From: Staphylococcus gallinarum
Lineage (GTDB): Bacteria > Bacillota > Bacilli > Staphylococcales > Staphylococcaceae
DNA length: 64,000 nucleotides
Direction of reading: 5' to 3'
Assembly (NCBI RefSeq): GCF_000875895.1
Contig: NZ_JXCF01000003.1
Location: forward strand, 186,001 to 250,000
Shown here: one piece after another, positions 19,172 to 28,529 of the stretch
Layout of the letters: every line of letters begins with the position of its first letter
Numbering within the stretch: position 1 is the first letter of the stretch
Made by a program: the position numbers and the translations under genes
The notes under the pieces: model-generated
Told to the model about the DNA's origin: nothing
The model's input: only the letters and a program-made list of their open reading frames with translations
The model's database searches: none

Positions 19172-20008
19172 ATGAATAAAACAGTACGTGATTTAATATT
19201 AATCGTTATCGGTTCGTTTATTTTTGCTGCTGGCGTCAATACCTTTATAATATCTGCGGATTTAGGTGAGGGAGGCGTAACCGGATTAGCGATCGTACTC
19301 TATTATGCCTTTCACATCTCGCCTGGTATTACAAACTTTGTCTTGAATGCGATTCTTATAGCGATTGGTTATAAATTTTTAAGTAAACGTAGCATGTATT
19401 TAACAATAGTGGCAACAGTGCTTATATCATTATTCTTGGAAGTAACGAAAAGTTGGGAAATTGAAACAGGCAATATCTTAGTCAATGCAGTATTTGGTGG
19501 AACGTGTGTTGGGCTTGGTATTGGTGTGATTGTACTTGCTGGTGGAACTACTGCAGGAACAACGATTCTTGCGCGTATTGCAAACAAGTATCTCGATGTC
19601 AGTACGCCATATGCGCTATTATTCTTTGACTTGATTGTTGTGGCGATTTCATTGTCTGTTATTCCGGTTGCGAGTGCATTAGTAACTGTAATTTCTTTAT
19701 ATATCGGTACTAAAGTAATGGATTACGTAATAGAAGGTTTAAATACGAAAAAAGCAATGACTATTATTTCTAGTAAACCAGATGAAATTGCTAAAGTGAT
19801 TGATGAACAAGTAGGTCGTGGGCTAACTATTTTAAATGGTAGAGGTTATTTCTCTAGAGAAGATAAAGACGTTTTGTATGTAGTTATTACTAAGACGCAA
19901 GTGACGAAGGCAAAGCGATTAATTAAGAAGATTGATGATAATGCATTTTTAGTTATTCACGATGTACGTGATGTTTATGGTAATGGCTTTTTGATTGATG
20001 AACATTAA
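19172..20008 (+). CDS. YitT-family membrane protein
   Basis: 278-residue membrane protein of the YitT group. The N-terminal ~165 residues (DUF161) hold five or six hydrophobic segments rich in Gly; the C-terminal ~80 residues are the cytoplasmic DUF2179 domain with the typical GRGLTILNGRGYFSREDKDVL stretch. The second ATG (19172) is chosen because GAGGGGG lies eight bases upstream, against two for the ATG at 19166. Function of the family is not settled. Confidence 0.85.
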   Translation: MNKTVRDLILIVIGSFIFAAGVNTFIISADLGEGGVTGLAIVLYYAFHISPGITNFVLNAILIAIGYKFLSKRSMYLTIVATVLISLFLEVTKSWEIETGNILVNAVFGGTCVGLGIGVIVLAGGTTAGTTILARIANKYLDVSTPYALLFFDLIVVAISLSVIPVASALVTVISLYIGTKVMDYVIEGLNTKKAMTIISSKPDEIAKVIDEQVGRGLTILNGRGYFSREDKDVLYVVITKTQVTKAKRLIKKIDDNAFLVIHDVRDVYGNGFLIDEH

Positions 20009-20328
20009 TCGTTTTAAAGTAGTGTTTTAAAAATGAGACTTGTCTATGGATGGAAACAGCATCTAGCGACAAGTCTTTTTTTATTCTACTATGAAGTTTG
20101 ATGATGATTGTCGGTAAAGATTTGACGACTGAACTTATCATGTAATGCTATTTAATTCATCTCGGTATCTACAAGCAATGGTAAAATTTCATAGTCAATA
20201 GAATTCAAAGATGATATAATATCACTTATGATAATGATTATCATTAACGTGATAATCGACAAAATTTGATAAATTACTGGTTAATATAAATAGAGACTTA
20301 AGCTTATTTTATAGGAAGAAGGGAACTT
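20009..20328. other. Fur-controlled promoter region of fhuCBG
   Basis: 320 bases. A weak hairpin (AGACTTGTC around 20036-20044 with GACAAGTCT at 20070-20078, then T-rich) probably ends the YitT transcript. TATAAT at 20215-20220 is a good -10 with a poor -35. The Fur box lies nine bases downstream of it. Confidence 0.6.
20229..20243. promoter_or_regulatory. Fur box upstream of fhuC
   Basis: TGATAATGATTATCA is a perfect 7-1-7 inverted repeat matching the Fur consensus. It sits just after the TATAAT box, covering the probable start site, so iron-loaded Fur should block fhuCBG transcription. Confidence 0.92.
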
Positions 20329-21132
20329 ATGACTCGCTTAAATGGAGAACAAGTAACAATCGGTTATGGAGATAATGTTATCGTTAATAGTTTAGACGTG
20401 CAAATTCCAGATGGGAAGATTACATCGATTATTGGACCAAATGGTTGTGGGAAATCAACCTTACTAAAGGCACTATCTAGATTGTTACCTATTAAAGATG
20501 GTGAAATCAAGTTAGATGGGGAAAGCTTGCATGCACAATCAACCAAAGAGGTAGCTAAGAAGATTGCAATTTTACCTCAGTCACCGGAAGTCGCAGATGG
20601 TTTAACTGTTGGCGAATTAGTTTCTTATGGTCGTTTTCCACACCAAAAGGGCTTCGGACGTTTATCTGCAGAAGATAAAAAGGAAATCGATTGGGCAATG
20701 ACGGTAACGGGAACGTATGACTTTAAACATCGTTCAATTAACGATTTAAGTGGTGGACAAAGACAACGTGTATGGATTGCTATGGCCTTAGCACAAAGAA
20801 CAGATATTATATTTTTAGATGAACCTACAACTTACTTAGATATTTCACATCAATTAGAAATATTAGAGTTGATAACACGTTTGAATCAAGAACAAGGTTG
20901 TACAATTATTATGGTGTTACATGATATTAACCAAGCAGTTCGTTTTTCCGATCATTTAATTACAATGAAAGATGGAAATATTATTGCAGATGGCGACACA
21001 GAAAGTGTGTTGACGAAGGATATATTAGAACGCGTATTCAATATTGATGTTGAAATCAGCACAGATCCACGTACAGGTAAACCAATGCTTGTAACTTATG
21101 ATTTGTGTAAGAAGAGCTATTCGCAAGTGTAG
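20329..21132 (+). CDS. fhuC: Ferric hydroxamate transporter ATPase FhuC
   Basis: ATPase that energises ferric-siderophore uptake, 267 residues. Walker A GPNGCGKST (36-44), signature LSGGQRQRVW and Walker B IIFLDEPTTYLD are intact. In S. aureus FhuC also powers the staphyloferrin importers HtsBC and SirBC-type systems encoded elsewhere, so this gene may serve several permeases. Preceded by GAAGAAGGGA; followed by fhuB after ten bases. Confidence 0.93.
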   Translation: MTRLNGEQVTIGYGDNVIVNSLDVQIPDGKITSIIGPNGCGKSTLLKALSRLLPIKDGEIKLDGESLHAQSTKEVAKKIAILPQSPEVADGLTVGELVSYGRFPHQKGFGRLSAEDKKEIDWAMTVTGTYDFKHRSINDLSGGQRQRVWIAMALAQRTDIIFLDEPTTYLDISHQLEILELITRLNQEQGCTIIMVLHDINQAVRFSDHLITMKDGNIIADGDTESVLTKDILERVFNIDVEISTDPRTGKPMLVTYDLCKKSYSQV

Positions 21133-21142
21133 GAGTTAAATT

Positions 21143-22144
21143 ATGTCGACAAATAGAAAAGGCAAGATGAACTTTCCGACAGTGCTGATTATCAGTATCT
21201 GTTTATTGGTGGCTGCATTGCTAGTCTCCATATTATTAGGTGATGCAAAGATTCACCTTTCAACGATAATTGATGCAATTTTCAACTATGATAAACATAA
21301 TCAACAACATAACATTATTAGTGAAATTAGAATACCAAGAGATGTAGGAGCAATGCTGGTTGGTGTGGCATTAGCAACTTCAGGGGCAGTGATACAGGGT
21401 GTGACTAAAAACGGTTTAGCAGATCCAAGTTTAATTGGATTAAACTCAGGTGCTTCCTTTATGTTAGCGATGACGTTTGCATTTTATCCTTCAGCGCCCT
21501 TTTTAGTAATGATGTTTGCTGGTTTCCTTGGTGCATTAATGGGCGGATTTATAGTCTTAATGATCGGGAGATCGAGAAGTGATGGATTTAATCCAATGCG
21601 TATCATATTAGCTGGTGCAGCAGTAAGTGCTTTATTGACTGCATTAAGCCAAGGTGTAGCGCTATTGTTCCGTCTGAATCAGAGTTTGACATTTTGGAGT
21701 GCTGGTGGTGTTTCTGGAACGACTTGGCATCAACTTGTTTGGGCAGCGCCATTTATTATTATTGCTTTAACGATTATTATTGCAATGAGTAAACAGTTAA
21801 CGATTCTTAATTTAGGTGAAACCTTGGCTAAAGGACTTGGACAAAATGTAAGTATGACACGTGGTATATCATTAGTATTATCGATGGTGTTAGCCGGTAT
21901 TGCAGTTGCAATGGTGGGTCAAATTGCATTTGTTGGTTTAATGGTACCTCATATTGTTCGTTATTTGGTTGGTACTGACTATGCACGCGTGATACCATTA
22001 ACGGCAATTGTTGGTGGCTTGCTCATGTTGGTCGCTGATACAGTAGCACGTATGTTAGGTGAGGCACCAGTTGGCGCTATTATTTCATTTATCGGCGTAC
22101 CTTACTTTTTATATTTAGTTAAAAGAGGGGGCCGATTCTCATGA
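21143..22144 (+). CDS. fhuB: Ferric hydroxamate permease FhuB
   Basis: FecCD-family permease, 333 residues, about nine or ten hydrophobic segments. Family motifs include RIPRDVGAMLVGVALATSGA and the EAA-like loop that contacts FhuC near GQIAFVGLMVPHIVR. It forms a heterodimer with FhuG. Iron-hydroxamate specificity is by synteny with S. aureus fhuCBG; the binding proteins FhuD1/D2 are not in the window. Overlaps fhuG by four bases. Confidence 0.92.
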   Translation: MSTNRKGKMNFPTVLIISICLLVAALLVSILLGDAKIHLSTIIDAIFNYDKHNQQHNIISEIRIPRDVGAMLVGVALATSGAVIQGVTKNGLADPSLIGLNSGASFMLAMTFAFYPSAPFLVMMFAGFLGALMGGFIVLMIGRSRSDGFNPMRIILAGAAVSALLTALSQGVALLFRLNQSLTFWSAGGVSGTTWHQLVWAAPFIIIALTIIIAMSKQLTILNLGETLAKGLGQNVSMTRGISLVLSMVLAGIAVAMVGQIAFVGLMVPHIVRYLVGTDYARVIPLTAIVGGLLMLVADTVARMLGEAPVGAIISFIGVPYFLYLVKRGGRFS

Positions 22145-23157
22145 TTGATCCAAAACTGAGATATAAACAGTGGGTTACAATGATTGTCTTGATCGTCTTG
22201 ATACTATTAGCATGTGCTTGGAGTATGACATCTGGTGAATATAAGATGTCTGTAGGCACATTCTTTAAGACTTTGTTTGGACAAGGTGAGTATACAGACA
22301 CCTTAATATTAATGGAATTTAGGTTGCCACGTATGCTTATCACTATTCTTGCTGGAGCAGCCTTAGCTATGAGCGGTGCTATCTTGCAAAGTGTTACACG
22401 CAATCCATTAGCAGAACCAGGGATACTGGGTATCAATGCAGGTAGTGGTTTTGTCATTGCCTTATTTATTGTAATTGGTCAGGTGAATGCTGAAAACTTT
22501 GTCTATGTGTTGCCAATTATTAGTATGATAGGCGGTATATTAACAGCAATTATTATATTTTCATTTAGTTATAACAGAGGTGAAGGTATTTCTCCGGCGA
22601 GCATGGTATTAGTTGGTGTCGGTATGGCAGCAGCTTTAAGTGGTGGTTCGTTAACATTGATGTCTACATTTGATAAAGATCAGTCTGAGTTTATGGCATC
22701 ATGGTTTGCTGGTAATATTTGGGGCGATGAATGGACCTTTGTTATTGCTTTCTTACCATGGGTGATTATTCTGGTGCCATATCTATTATTTAAATCGAAT
22801 GTCTTAAATTTATTAAATACACATCAACATATTGCGCAAGGTGTCGGAGTGAAAATAGGCAAAGAGCGTATTGTCCTACTGCTAGTGGCGGTTATATTGT
22901 CCTCTGCGGCAGTGTCTGTAGCTGGTGCTATTGGCTTTATTGGACTAATGGGTCCTCATATCGCCAAATCAATCGTCGGTCCTAGACATCAATTATTCTT
23001 GCCAATCTCCATATTGATTGGTGCTTTACTACTTGTTGTTTCGGATACGTTAGGTAAGGTGATACTACAGCCTTCAGGTATTCCAGCAGGTATTGTTGTA
23101 GCAATTATTGGGGCACCATATTTCTTATATTTAATGTATAAAACTAAATCAGTTTAA
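22141..23157 (+). CDS. fhuG: Ferric hydroxamate permease FhuG
   Basis: Second FecCD-family permease of the fhuCBG operon, 338 residues. RLPRMLITILAGAALAMSGAI near residues 61-81 and GAIGFIGLMGPHIAKSIVG near the C-terminus mark the family. The ATGA overlap with fhuB suggests coupled translation. A hairpin around 23195-23222 (CCACAACTTAGC with GCTAGGTTGTGG), followed by TATTTTTTTT, ends the operon. Confidence 0.92.
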   Translation: MIDPKLRYKQWVTMIVLIVLILLACAWSMTSGEYKMSVGTFFKTLFGQGEYTDTLILMEFRLPRMLITILAGAALAMSGAILQSVTRNPLAEPGILGINAGSGFVIALFIVIGQVNAENFVYVLPIISMIGGILTAIIIFSFSYNRGEGISPASMVLVGVGMAAALSGGSLTLMSTFDKDQSEFMASWFAGNIWGDEWTFVIAFLPWVIILVPYLLFKSNVLNLLNTHQHIAQGVGVKIGKERIVLLLVAVILSSAAVSVAGAIGFIGLMGPHIAKSIVGPRHQLFLPISILIGALLLVVSDTLGKVILQPSGIPAGIVVAIIGAPYFLYLMYKTKSV

Positions 23158-23194
23158 AGATGTGAATATTTAAGTGCATCATAGATGTTTTCCT

Positions 23195-23235
23195 ACCACA
23201 ACTTAGCAACACGCTAGGTTGTGGTATTTTTTTTA
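23195..23235 (+). terminator. fhuCBG terminator
   Basis: CCACAACTTAGC pairs with GCTAGGTTGTGG around 23196-23223 and is followed by an eight-T run. Confidence 0.75.
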
Positions 23236-23295
23236 TTAAAATTAAAACTAAATCATTGTTAAGCAATTAGAATAGAAAAATAGCCTGATGAATTA

Positions 23296-23309
23296 TGTTA
23301 GCGTTTACA
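23296..23309. promoter_or_regulatory. cre-like site upstream of dhaK
   Basis: TGTTAGCGTTTACA differs at one position from the CcpA consensus TGWAARCGYTWNCW. It lies 60 bases before the dhaK start, near a TATACT box (23323-23328), and suggests carbon catabolite control of the dihydroxyacetone kinase operon. Confidence 0.55.
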
Positions 23310-23369
23310 ATTATGTGTGATGTATACTGTAAATGGATATATGGATATTATGAACAGGAGGCCACAAAA

Positions 23370-24341
23370 ATGAAAAAACTAATTAAAGATAAAACTCAGT
23401 TCTTATCTGATATGCTTGACGGCATGTTAGAAGTAAATAAAAATATTGAGCTCATTGCCGATTCAGTCATTGTGAGAAAAGACAAGAAACAAGAAGGTGT
23501 TGCTATTGTTTCAGGCGGTGGCAGTGGACATGAACCTGCACATGCAGGATATGTGGCACAAGGTATGTTAGACGCTGCAGTGTGTGGTGAAGTCTTTACC
23601 TCTCCAACTCCAGATAAAATATTAAGTGCGATTAAAGCGGTTGATAATGGAGATGGCGTATTATTAGTAATTAAAAACTATGCCGGAGATGTCATGAACT
23701 TTGAAATGGCTCAAGAAATGGCCGAAATGGAAGATATCAAAGTTGCATCTATTGTAGTGAAAGATGATATTGCAGTTAGTGATGAGGATAAACAAAGAGG
23801 CGTTGCAGGTACCGTATTAGTTCATAAGTATGCAGGGTACCTTGCTGAACAAGGAGTCAAATTAGATGACATTAAAGCACGTTTGGACCAAGTATTACCA
23901 ACTATTAAATCAATAGGCATGGCTGTTACAGCGCCAATGGTACCGACTACTGGGCAATATGGTTTCGATATCGCTGATGATGAAATAGAGATTGGCGTTG
24001 GGATTCATGGGGAAAAAGGATTGTCCAGGGAAAAAATGACCACAGTCGACCAAATCGTTGCTCGCCTTAGTGATGAATTGTTAAAGCAAGTAGACGCAAA
24101 CCATTTAATCGTGATGGTAAATGGTATGGGTGGCACACCTTTATCTGAATTAAATATTGTAGCGAAGTATTTAGCTGAATATTTAAAAGGTAAAAATATC
24201 ACAGTAGCACACTGGCTAGTTGGTGACTATATGACTGCATTAGATATGCAAGGTGTATCGTTGACCTTTGTACCTGTTAATGACGAATTATCGCAAGCTA
24301 TTGTTGCAGAAACAAGTAGTAGTTATTTTAATTTGGTATAG
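23370..24341 (+). CDS. dhaK: Dihydroxyacetone kinase subunit DhaK
   Basis: Substrate-binding subunit of the PEP-dependent dihydroxyacetone kinase, 323 residues. GGGSGHEP at 49-56 and His213 in GIHGEKG, the residue that binds dihydroxyacetone covalently, are present. The ATG at 23370 with AGGAGG eight bases upstream is the start; the upstream extension of the same frame is not coding. First gene of dhaK-dhaL-dhaM. The kinase produces dihydroxyacetone phosphate for glycolysis. Confidence 0.95.
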   Translation: MKKLIKDKTQFLSDMLDGMLEVNKNIELIADSVIVRKDKKQEGVAIVSGGGSGHEPAHAGYVAQGMLDAAVCGEVFTSPTPDKILSAIKAVDNGDGVLLVIKNYAGDVMNFEMAQEMAEMEDIKVASIVVKDDIAVSDEDKQRGVAGTVLVHKYAGYLAEQGVKLDDIKARLDQVLPTIKSIGMAVTAPMVPTTGQYGFDIADDEIEIGVGIHGEKGLSREKMTTVDQIVARLSDELLKQVDANHLIVMVNGMGGTPLSELNIVAKYLAEYLKGKNITVAHWLVGDYMTALDMQGVSLTFVPVNDELSQAIVAETSSSYFNLV

Positions 24342-24365
24342 ATTAACTAAAGGAGTGTAATAATA

Positions 24366-24941
24366 ATGGATGTCAAAGCGATGAAAGATAGATTACTTGA
24401 GTTAGTGTCTGTATTTGAGGACAAGGAAAGTGAACTTACTGAATTAGACAGAGCCATTGGTGATGGTGATCATGGTGTGAACATGGTTAGAGGATTCAAA
24501 GCTTTACCTGATCATATCGATGATAGTTCCATGCAAAATTTATTTAAATCTACGGGTATGACATTAATGTCAAATATAGGTGGTGCATCTGGACCGTTGT
24601 ATGGATTTAGCTTTGTTAAAATGTCACAAGTAGTTGAAGATGACATAGATAATGAAAATGTTAAAGCGTTACTGCAGGCCTTTTCTGAAGCGATAGCCCA
24701 AAGAGGGAAAGTGAGTTTAAATGAGAAAACTATGTATGACGTGATAGAACGTGCTAATGAAGCGGTTCGAAATGGTGAAAAGGTTGATATGGAGAAATTA
24801 CAATCCTTCGCAAATGCGACAAAGGATATTGAAGCAACAAAAGGGAGAGCGTCTTATTTCAAAGCTGACTCGGTTGGCTTTGTTGATCCAGGGGCACAAA
24901 GTAGCGTATATATATTGAATGCATTGATTGGAGAGGATTAA
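24366..24941 (+). CDS. dhaL: Dihydroxyacetone kinase subunit DhaL
   Basis: ADP-binding subunit of the kinase, 191 residues. It carries the Mg/ADP ligand motif GDGDHG (32-37) and GGASGPLYG near residue 73. It receives phosphate from DhaM and passes it to dihydroxyacetone on DhaK. AAAGGAG precedes the ATG. The spacing of 24 bases from dhaK and the near contact with dhaM indicate one operon. Confidence 0.95.
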   Translation: MDVKAMKDRLLELVSVFEDKESELTELDRAIGDGDHGVNMVRGFKALPDHIDDSSMQNLFKSTGMTLMSNIGGASGPLYGFSFVKMSQVVEDDIDNENVKALLQAFSEAIAQRGKVSLNEKTMYDVIERANEAVRNGEKVDMEKLQSFANATKDIEATKGRASYFKADSVGFVDPGAQSSVYILNALIGED

Positions 24942-24942
24942 T

Positions 24943-25302
24943 ATGACATCAATAGTGATAGTGAGCCATAGTGAGGATATTGCAAATGGAACACAAGCCT
25001 TATTAGAGCAAATGGCTGGTGATGTTAATGTGATTGCACAAGGTGGCGCAGAAGGACGTATTGGTACATCTTATGACCAAATTCAAGAGATGATCAATGA
25101 ATTATCGGATGATGCAATATGTTTTTATGATATTGGGTCAGCTGAAATGAATTTAGATTTGGCTATAGAAATGTATACAGGCGATTACCGTATTGAAAAG
25201 GTGGATGCGCCAATTGTAGAGGGTAGCTTTACTGCTGCCGTTAAATTGTCTGTGGGTGGATCCTATGATGAAACGCTTAATGAAATTAAACAGAACTTTT
25301 AA
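24943..25302 (+). CDS. dhaM: Dihydroxyacetone kinase phosphotransfer subunit DhaM
   Basis: PTS EIIA-mannose-like phosphocarrier, 119 residues. His9 in SIVIVSHSEDIA is the expected phosphorylation site. It lacks the HPr and EI domains found fused in E. coli DhaM, so it must be charged by the general PTS proteins, as usual in Firmicutes. The ATG at 24943 follows directly after the dhaL stop (TAATATG) with GGAGAGG upstream. Confidence 0.92.
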   Translation: MTSIVIVSHSEDIANGTQALLEQMAGDVNVIAQGGAEGRIGTSYDQIQEMINELSDDAICFYDIGSAEMNLDLAIEMYTGDYRIEKVDAPIVEGSFTAAVKLSVGGSYDETLNEIKQNF

Positions 25303-25472
25303 TTTAAGAATATAAATGAAAAAGCGATTGATACAAGTGTTTAATAACAGTATAATGACGTTTTTAGAATAAATAGTCCTAAACAGTTTATTTTTATATG
25401 AATTAATTTTTGAAATATGATAAAATAAAAGCTAACTATAATTAGGAATCTGGATACTAGGAGGACATTGCC

Positions 25473-25973
25473 ATGAAAGATTTAATCCAAAAGCATGTCT
25501 TAAACGGTGAGTTCGAGTCAGTCAAGCGATTAATGTCCCAGTCAGATTTTATGGAATTTGAAGAAGCTTATATTTCAAGTGCCCACGAAGTGGAAAGCGT
25601 CATGTTTTATACTTGTATCTTAGATATGATGAAAGAGGAAGAAACTGCTGAATTGCACGACTTAGCCTTTTTACTACTTGTTTATCCATTAAGTGAACTA
25701 GAAGGTGCACTTGACTCTGCCTTTTATCATGCGCAAACTTCCATAAAGCTCACTGAAGGCAAAGAAGTAAAGAGTTTATTGCAAATGTTATTATTACATG
25801 CAGTGCCTGAACCAGTCATTTCTGATAAGAAAGCTTTCGATGTAGCGCGTCAAATTCTTAAGTTAGATCCAGCTAATAGCGTTGCGCGTAATGTGCTAAA
25901 GGAAACTGCAAAACGTATGGATAACGTTGTTGTAGATTTCAATGAATTAAATCGATTTAAGGATGCTCATTAG
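25473..25973 (+). CDS. Conserved staphylococcal protein of unknown function
   Basis: Soluble, acidic, helix-rich protein of 166 residues, with no signal or membrane segment. The final third (ARQILKLDPANSVARNVLKETAKR, about 124-147) resembles a tetratricopeptide-like helix pair. AGGAGG precedes the ATG. It stands alone between dhaM and the YkvI-like gene, followed by a terminator. I recognise it only as a hypothetical conserved in staphylococci. Confidence 0.75.
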   Translation: MKDLIQKHVLNGEFESVKRLMSQSDFMEFEEAYISSAHEVESVMFYTCILDMMKEEETAELHDLAFLLLVYPLSELEGALDSAFYHAQTSIKLTEGKEVKSLLQMLLLHAVPEPVISDKKAFDVARQILKLDPANSVARNVLKETAKRMDNVVVDFNELNRFKDAH

Positions 25974-26275
25974 AAACTAACAGATAAGAACGTCTGTTTT
26001 TTAAGCTATTATTAGATTTGAATAATAATTAAACCGAAATACTCATTTTATGATAGTGAGAATTTCGGTTTTTTTGTTGTTTAATCGGGAAAATAATTGA
26101 TATGTAATTTTATTCTATATAAATGGTTATTAGAATACTTTGAACTTTAAATTATATTACTGTAAATAAAAAATGAATTGATTAACATTTTAAGAAAGTT
26201 TTTTTGTGTGTTGCAAAATATAGTTGATAAGGTATAATATCTCAATGTGTAAACAATTAGGAGGTTGTAATATAC
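25974..26275. other. Intergenic region with two hairpins
   Basis: 302 bases. A short hairpin AACAGA/TCTGTT (25979-25998) with a T run comes right after the preceding stop, then a stronger one at 26031-26075. The rest, up to AGGAGG before the YkvI-like gene, is AT-rich with no gene seen. Confidence 0.5.
26031..26075 (+). terminator. Terminator
   Basis: AAACCGAAAT (26031-26040) pairs with ATTTCGGTTT (26062-26071), extended inward by CTCA/TGAG, and followed by T residues. Confidence 0.8.
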
Positions 26276-27343
26276 ATGGGGTTGAATAAAGAAGCTGTAA
26301 AAATTGGTTTTGCTTATGTCGGAATCGTGGTAGGTGCTGGATTCTCGACTGGACAAGAAGTTATGCAATTCTTTACATCTTATGGTCTATGGTCGTATAT
26401 TGGTGTCATCCTATCAGGTTTAATATTAGGTTTTATAGGCAGACAAGTAGCTAAAATAGGTAGTGCCTTTGATGCACAGAACCATGAATCGACGTTAGAC
26501 TATTTATTTAGTGATATCTTTAGCAAGATTATCGATTATTTATTAATATTTTTCTTATTCGGTATATCTGTAACAATGATTGCAGGAGCCGGATCAACAT
26601 TCCAAGAAAGTTTTGGGGTTCCAACATGGCTTGGTGCTTTAATTATGGTCATTGCGATTTATATAACACTACTAATGGATTTTAATAAAATTGTAAGAGC
26701 TTTAGGGGTTGTTACACCATTCTTAATTGTCTTTGTAGTTATAATCGCAATTTATTATTTATTTAATGGTAGTGTTGCACTTAATGAAGTAAATAGTACA
26801 GTACCAAAAACAAGTTTATGGAAAGCAATCATTTTCGGGATTAATTATGGTGGACTTGCTTTTGCAGTTGGATTTAGTACGATTGTGGCAATTGGTGGCG
26901 ATGCATCGAAAAGGAAGGTAGCCGGTTCTGGTGCATTATTTGGTGGTGTGATTTATACAGTGTTATTAGCATTGATAAACTTTGCACTACAAGCAGAATA
27001 TCCAAAAATCAAAAGTGCCTCAATTCCAACATTAACATTGGCAAACGATATTCATCCATGGATTGGTTTTGCTTTATCAATTATTATGTTAGCGGTAATG
27101 TATAATACAATTCTTGGGTTAATGTATTCATTTGCAGCTCGATTTACTGAACCATATAGTAAGAAATATCATATCTTTATTGTATTAATGGTACTTATTG
27201 CATTTGCTTTAAGTTTTGTAGGATTTACAAGTTTAATCAATTTCTTATATCCAGTAATGGGTATTATCGGACTTATAGTCGTTGTAGCTGTTTTGATTAA
27301 ATACTATTTACGTAAAAATCAAAACAAAAAGCATATCGCTTAA
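26276..27343 (+). CDS. YkvI-family membrane transporter-like protein
   Basis: 355-residue protein with about ten hydrophobic segments and the N-terminal VGIVVGAGFSTGQEVMQFF-type segment typical of the YkvI group, which has the fold of amino acid/cation symporters. AGGAGG precedes the ATG. The substrate is unknown. It stands alone and is followed by a hairpin (about 27380-27410) whose stem is CTCAGC..GCTGAG. Confidence 0.8.
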   Translation: MGLNKEAVKIGFAYVGIVVGAGFSTGQEVMQFFTSYGLWSYIGVILSGLILGFIGRQVAKIGSAFDAQNHESTLDYLFSDIFSKIIDYLLIFFLFGISVTMIAGAGSTFQESFGVPTWLGALIMVIAIYITLLMDFNKIVRALGVVTPFLIVFVVIIAIYYLFNGSVALNEVNSTVPKTSLWKAIIFGINYGGLAFAVGFSTIVAIGGDASKRKVAGSGALFGGVIYTVLLALINFALQAEYPKIKSASIPTLTLANDIHPWIGFALSIIMLAVMYNTILGLMYSFAARFTEPYSKKYHIFIVLMVLIAFALSFVGFTSLINFLYPVMGIIGLIVVVAVLIKYYLRKNQNKKHIA

Positions 27344-27379
27344 TTTAGTAAAAAATAATTATAAGTATTTAAAGAAATC

Positions 27380-27412
27380 TCAGCTTTTCAGTTTTGTGAA
27401 GGCTGAGGTTTT
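27380..27412 (+). terminator. Terminator after the YkvI-like gene
   Basis: CTCAGCTTTTCA pairs with TGAAGGCTGAG across a short loop, followed by GTTTTATCTTTT. Confidence 0.55.
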
Positions 27413-27497
27413 ATCTTTTATCATTTTTCATATCATTTGCAATTACTATTGTCAAAATAACAATTATGATACAATGCTTCCGAAAGGAACGGTAACT

Positions 27498-28529
27498 ATG
27501 AAGAAAAAACATAAATGGACTTTAATAACAATCATTGTGTTCATAGTGGTTGCGATCATTACTGGATTATTGCTTAAGCAACATTTTGACCGTCAACACA
27601 CGAAAGAAGTTAAAGAAAAAGTACAAATCAACAATAAAAATGTCAATGCATTTACGAATATTACCTATAGTAAAGGGATTCCTAATAGTCGTCTAGATAT
27701 ACTGACGCCAACTGAATTAGATAGTGACAACAAATTACCGGTCATATTTTGGATGCATGGTGGAGGTTACATTGCAGGTGATAAGCAATACAAGAACCCG
27801 TTACTCTCTAAAATTGCAGAACAAGGATATATTGTAGTAAATATTAACTATGCATTAGCGCCAGATTCAAAATATCCAACACAATTGAAACAAATTGATC
27901 GAGCAGTTAGGTTTATTAAACATAATCAACATGAACTGCCAATTAATTTCGATCAAGTTGTATTTGGTGGTGATTCTGCTGGTGCACAGCTTTCTAGTCA
28001 ATATACAGCAATACAAACGAATAAATCTTTAAGAGAAGATATGCATTTCAAACAACAGTTCAAACCTGATCAAATCAAAGCTGCAATCTTTTTCGGAGGC
28101 TTTTATGATATGAAGACGGTGCGACAAACTGAATTCCCAAGAATCCAACTATTTATGGAAAGTTACACAGGAAAGCGTAATTGGGAGCAACAGTTTAAAT
28201 ATATTAGTGAAATGTCGACAATTAACCAAGTGACCAAAGAATATCCGCCAACTTTTTTATCAGTAGGTGATGCGGACCCGTTCTATAGTCAAAATATTTC
28301 ATTTTATAAAAAACTTAAATCTAAAGATGTCCCAGTAGATAAACTATTCTATGATGGTTCTCATCATTTGAGACATCAATACCAATTCCATTTAGATAAA
28401 CCTGAATCTCAACAAAATATGAAAGATGTCTTAAGATTCTTAAGTAGAAATACTAATTCTTCAGGTGTCGAAACAAAATTAAATCCAGAAGATTCAAATC
28501 CAAATGGTGTTGAACTAAATCCCTATTAA
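27498..28529 (+). CDS. Membrane-anchored alpha/beta hydrolase (esterase/lipase)
   Basis: 343-residue protein with an N-terminal signal anchor (residues 8-26, basic start MKKKHK) and an exported alpha/beta hydrolase domain of the hormone-sensitive-lipase/carboxylesterase type. Oxyanion motif HGGGYIAGD, nucleophile elbow GGDSAGAQ, likely acid Asp in GDADPFY and His in DGSHHLRHQ are in the right order. The ATG at 27498 was chosen over an upstream in-frame start because it begins the signal anchor and has AAAGGA upstream. The C-terminus is Asn/Pro-rich. Substrate unknown. Confidence 0.82.
   Translation: MKKKHKWTLITIIVFIVVAIITGLLLKQHFDRQHTKEVKEKVQINNKNVNAFTNITYSKGIPNSRLDILTPTELDSDNKLPVIFWMHGGGYIAGDKQYKNPLLSKIAEQGYIVVNINYALAPDSKYPTQLKQIDRAVRFIKHNQHELPINFDQVVFGGDSAGAQLSSQYTAIQTNKSLREDMHFKQQFKPDQIKAAIFFGGFYDMKTVRQTEFPRIQLFMESYTGKRNWEQQFKYISEMSTINQVTKEYPPTFLSVGDADPFYSQNISFYKKLKSKDVPVDKLFYDGSHHLRHQYQFHLDKPESQQNMKDVLRFLSRNTNSSGVETKLNPEDSNPNGVELNPY

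Noticed and set aside
22119..22457. 112-codon minus-strand open frame in fhuG
   Set aside because: Antisense shadow of a membrane protein gene with strong codon periodicity on the plus strand.
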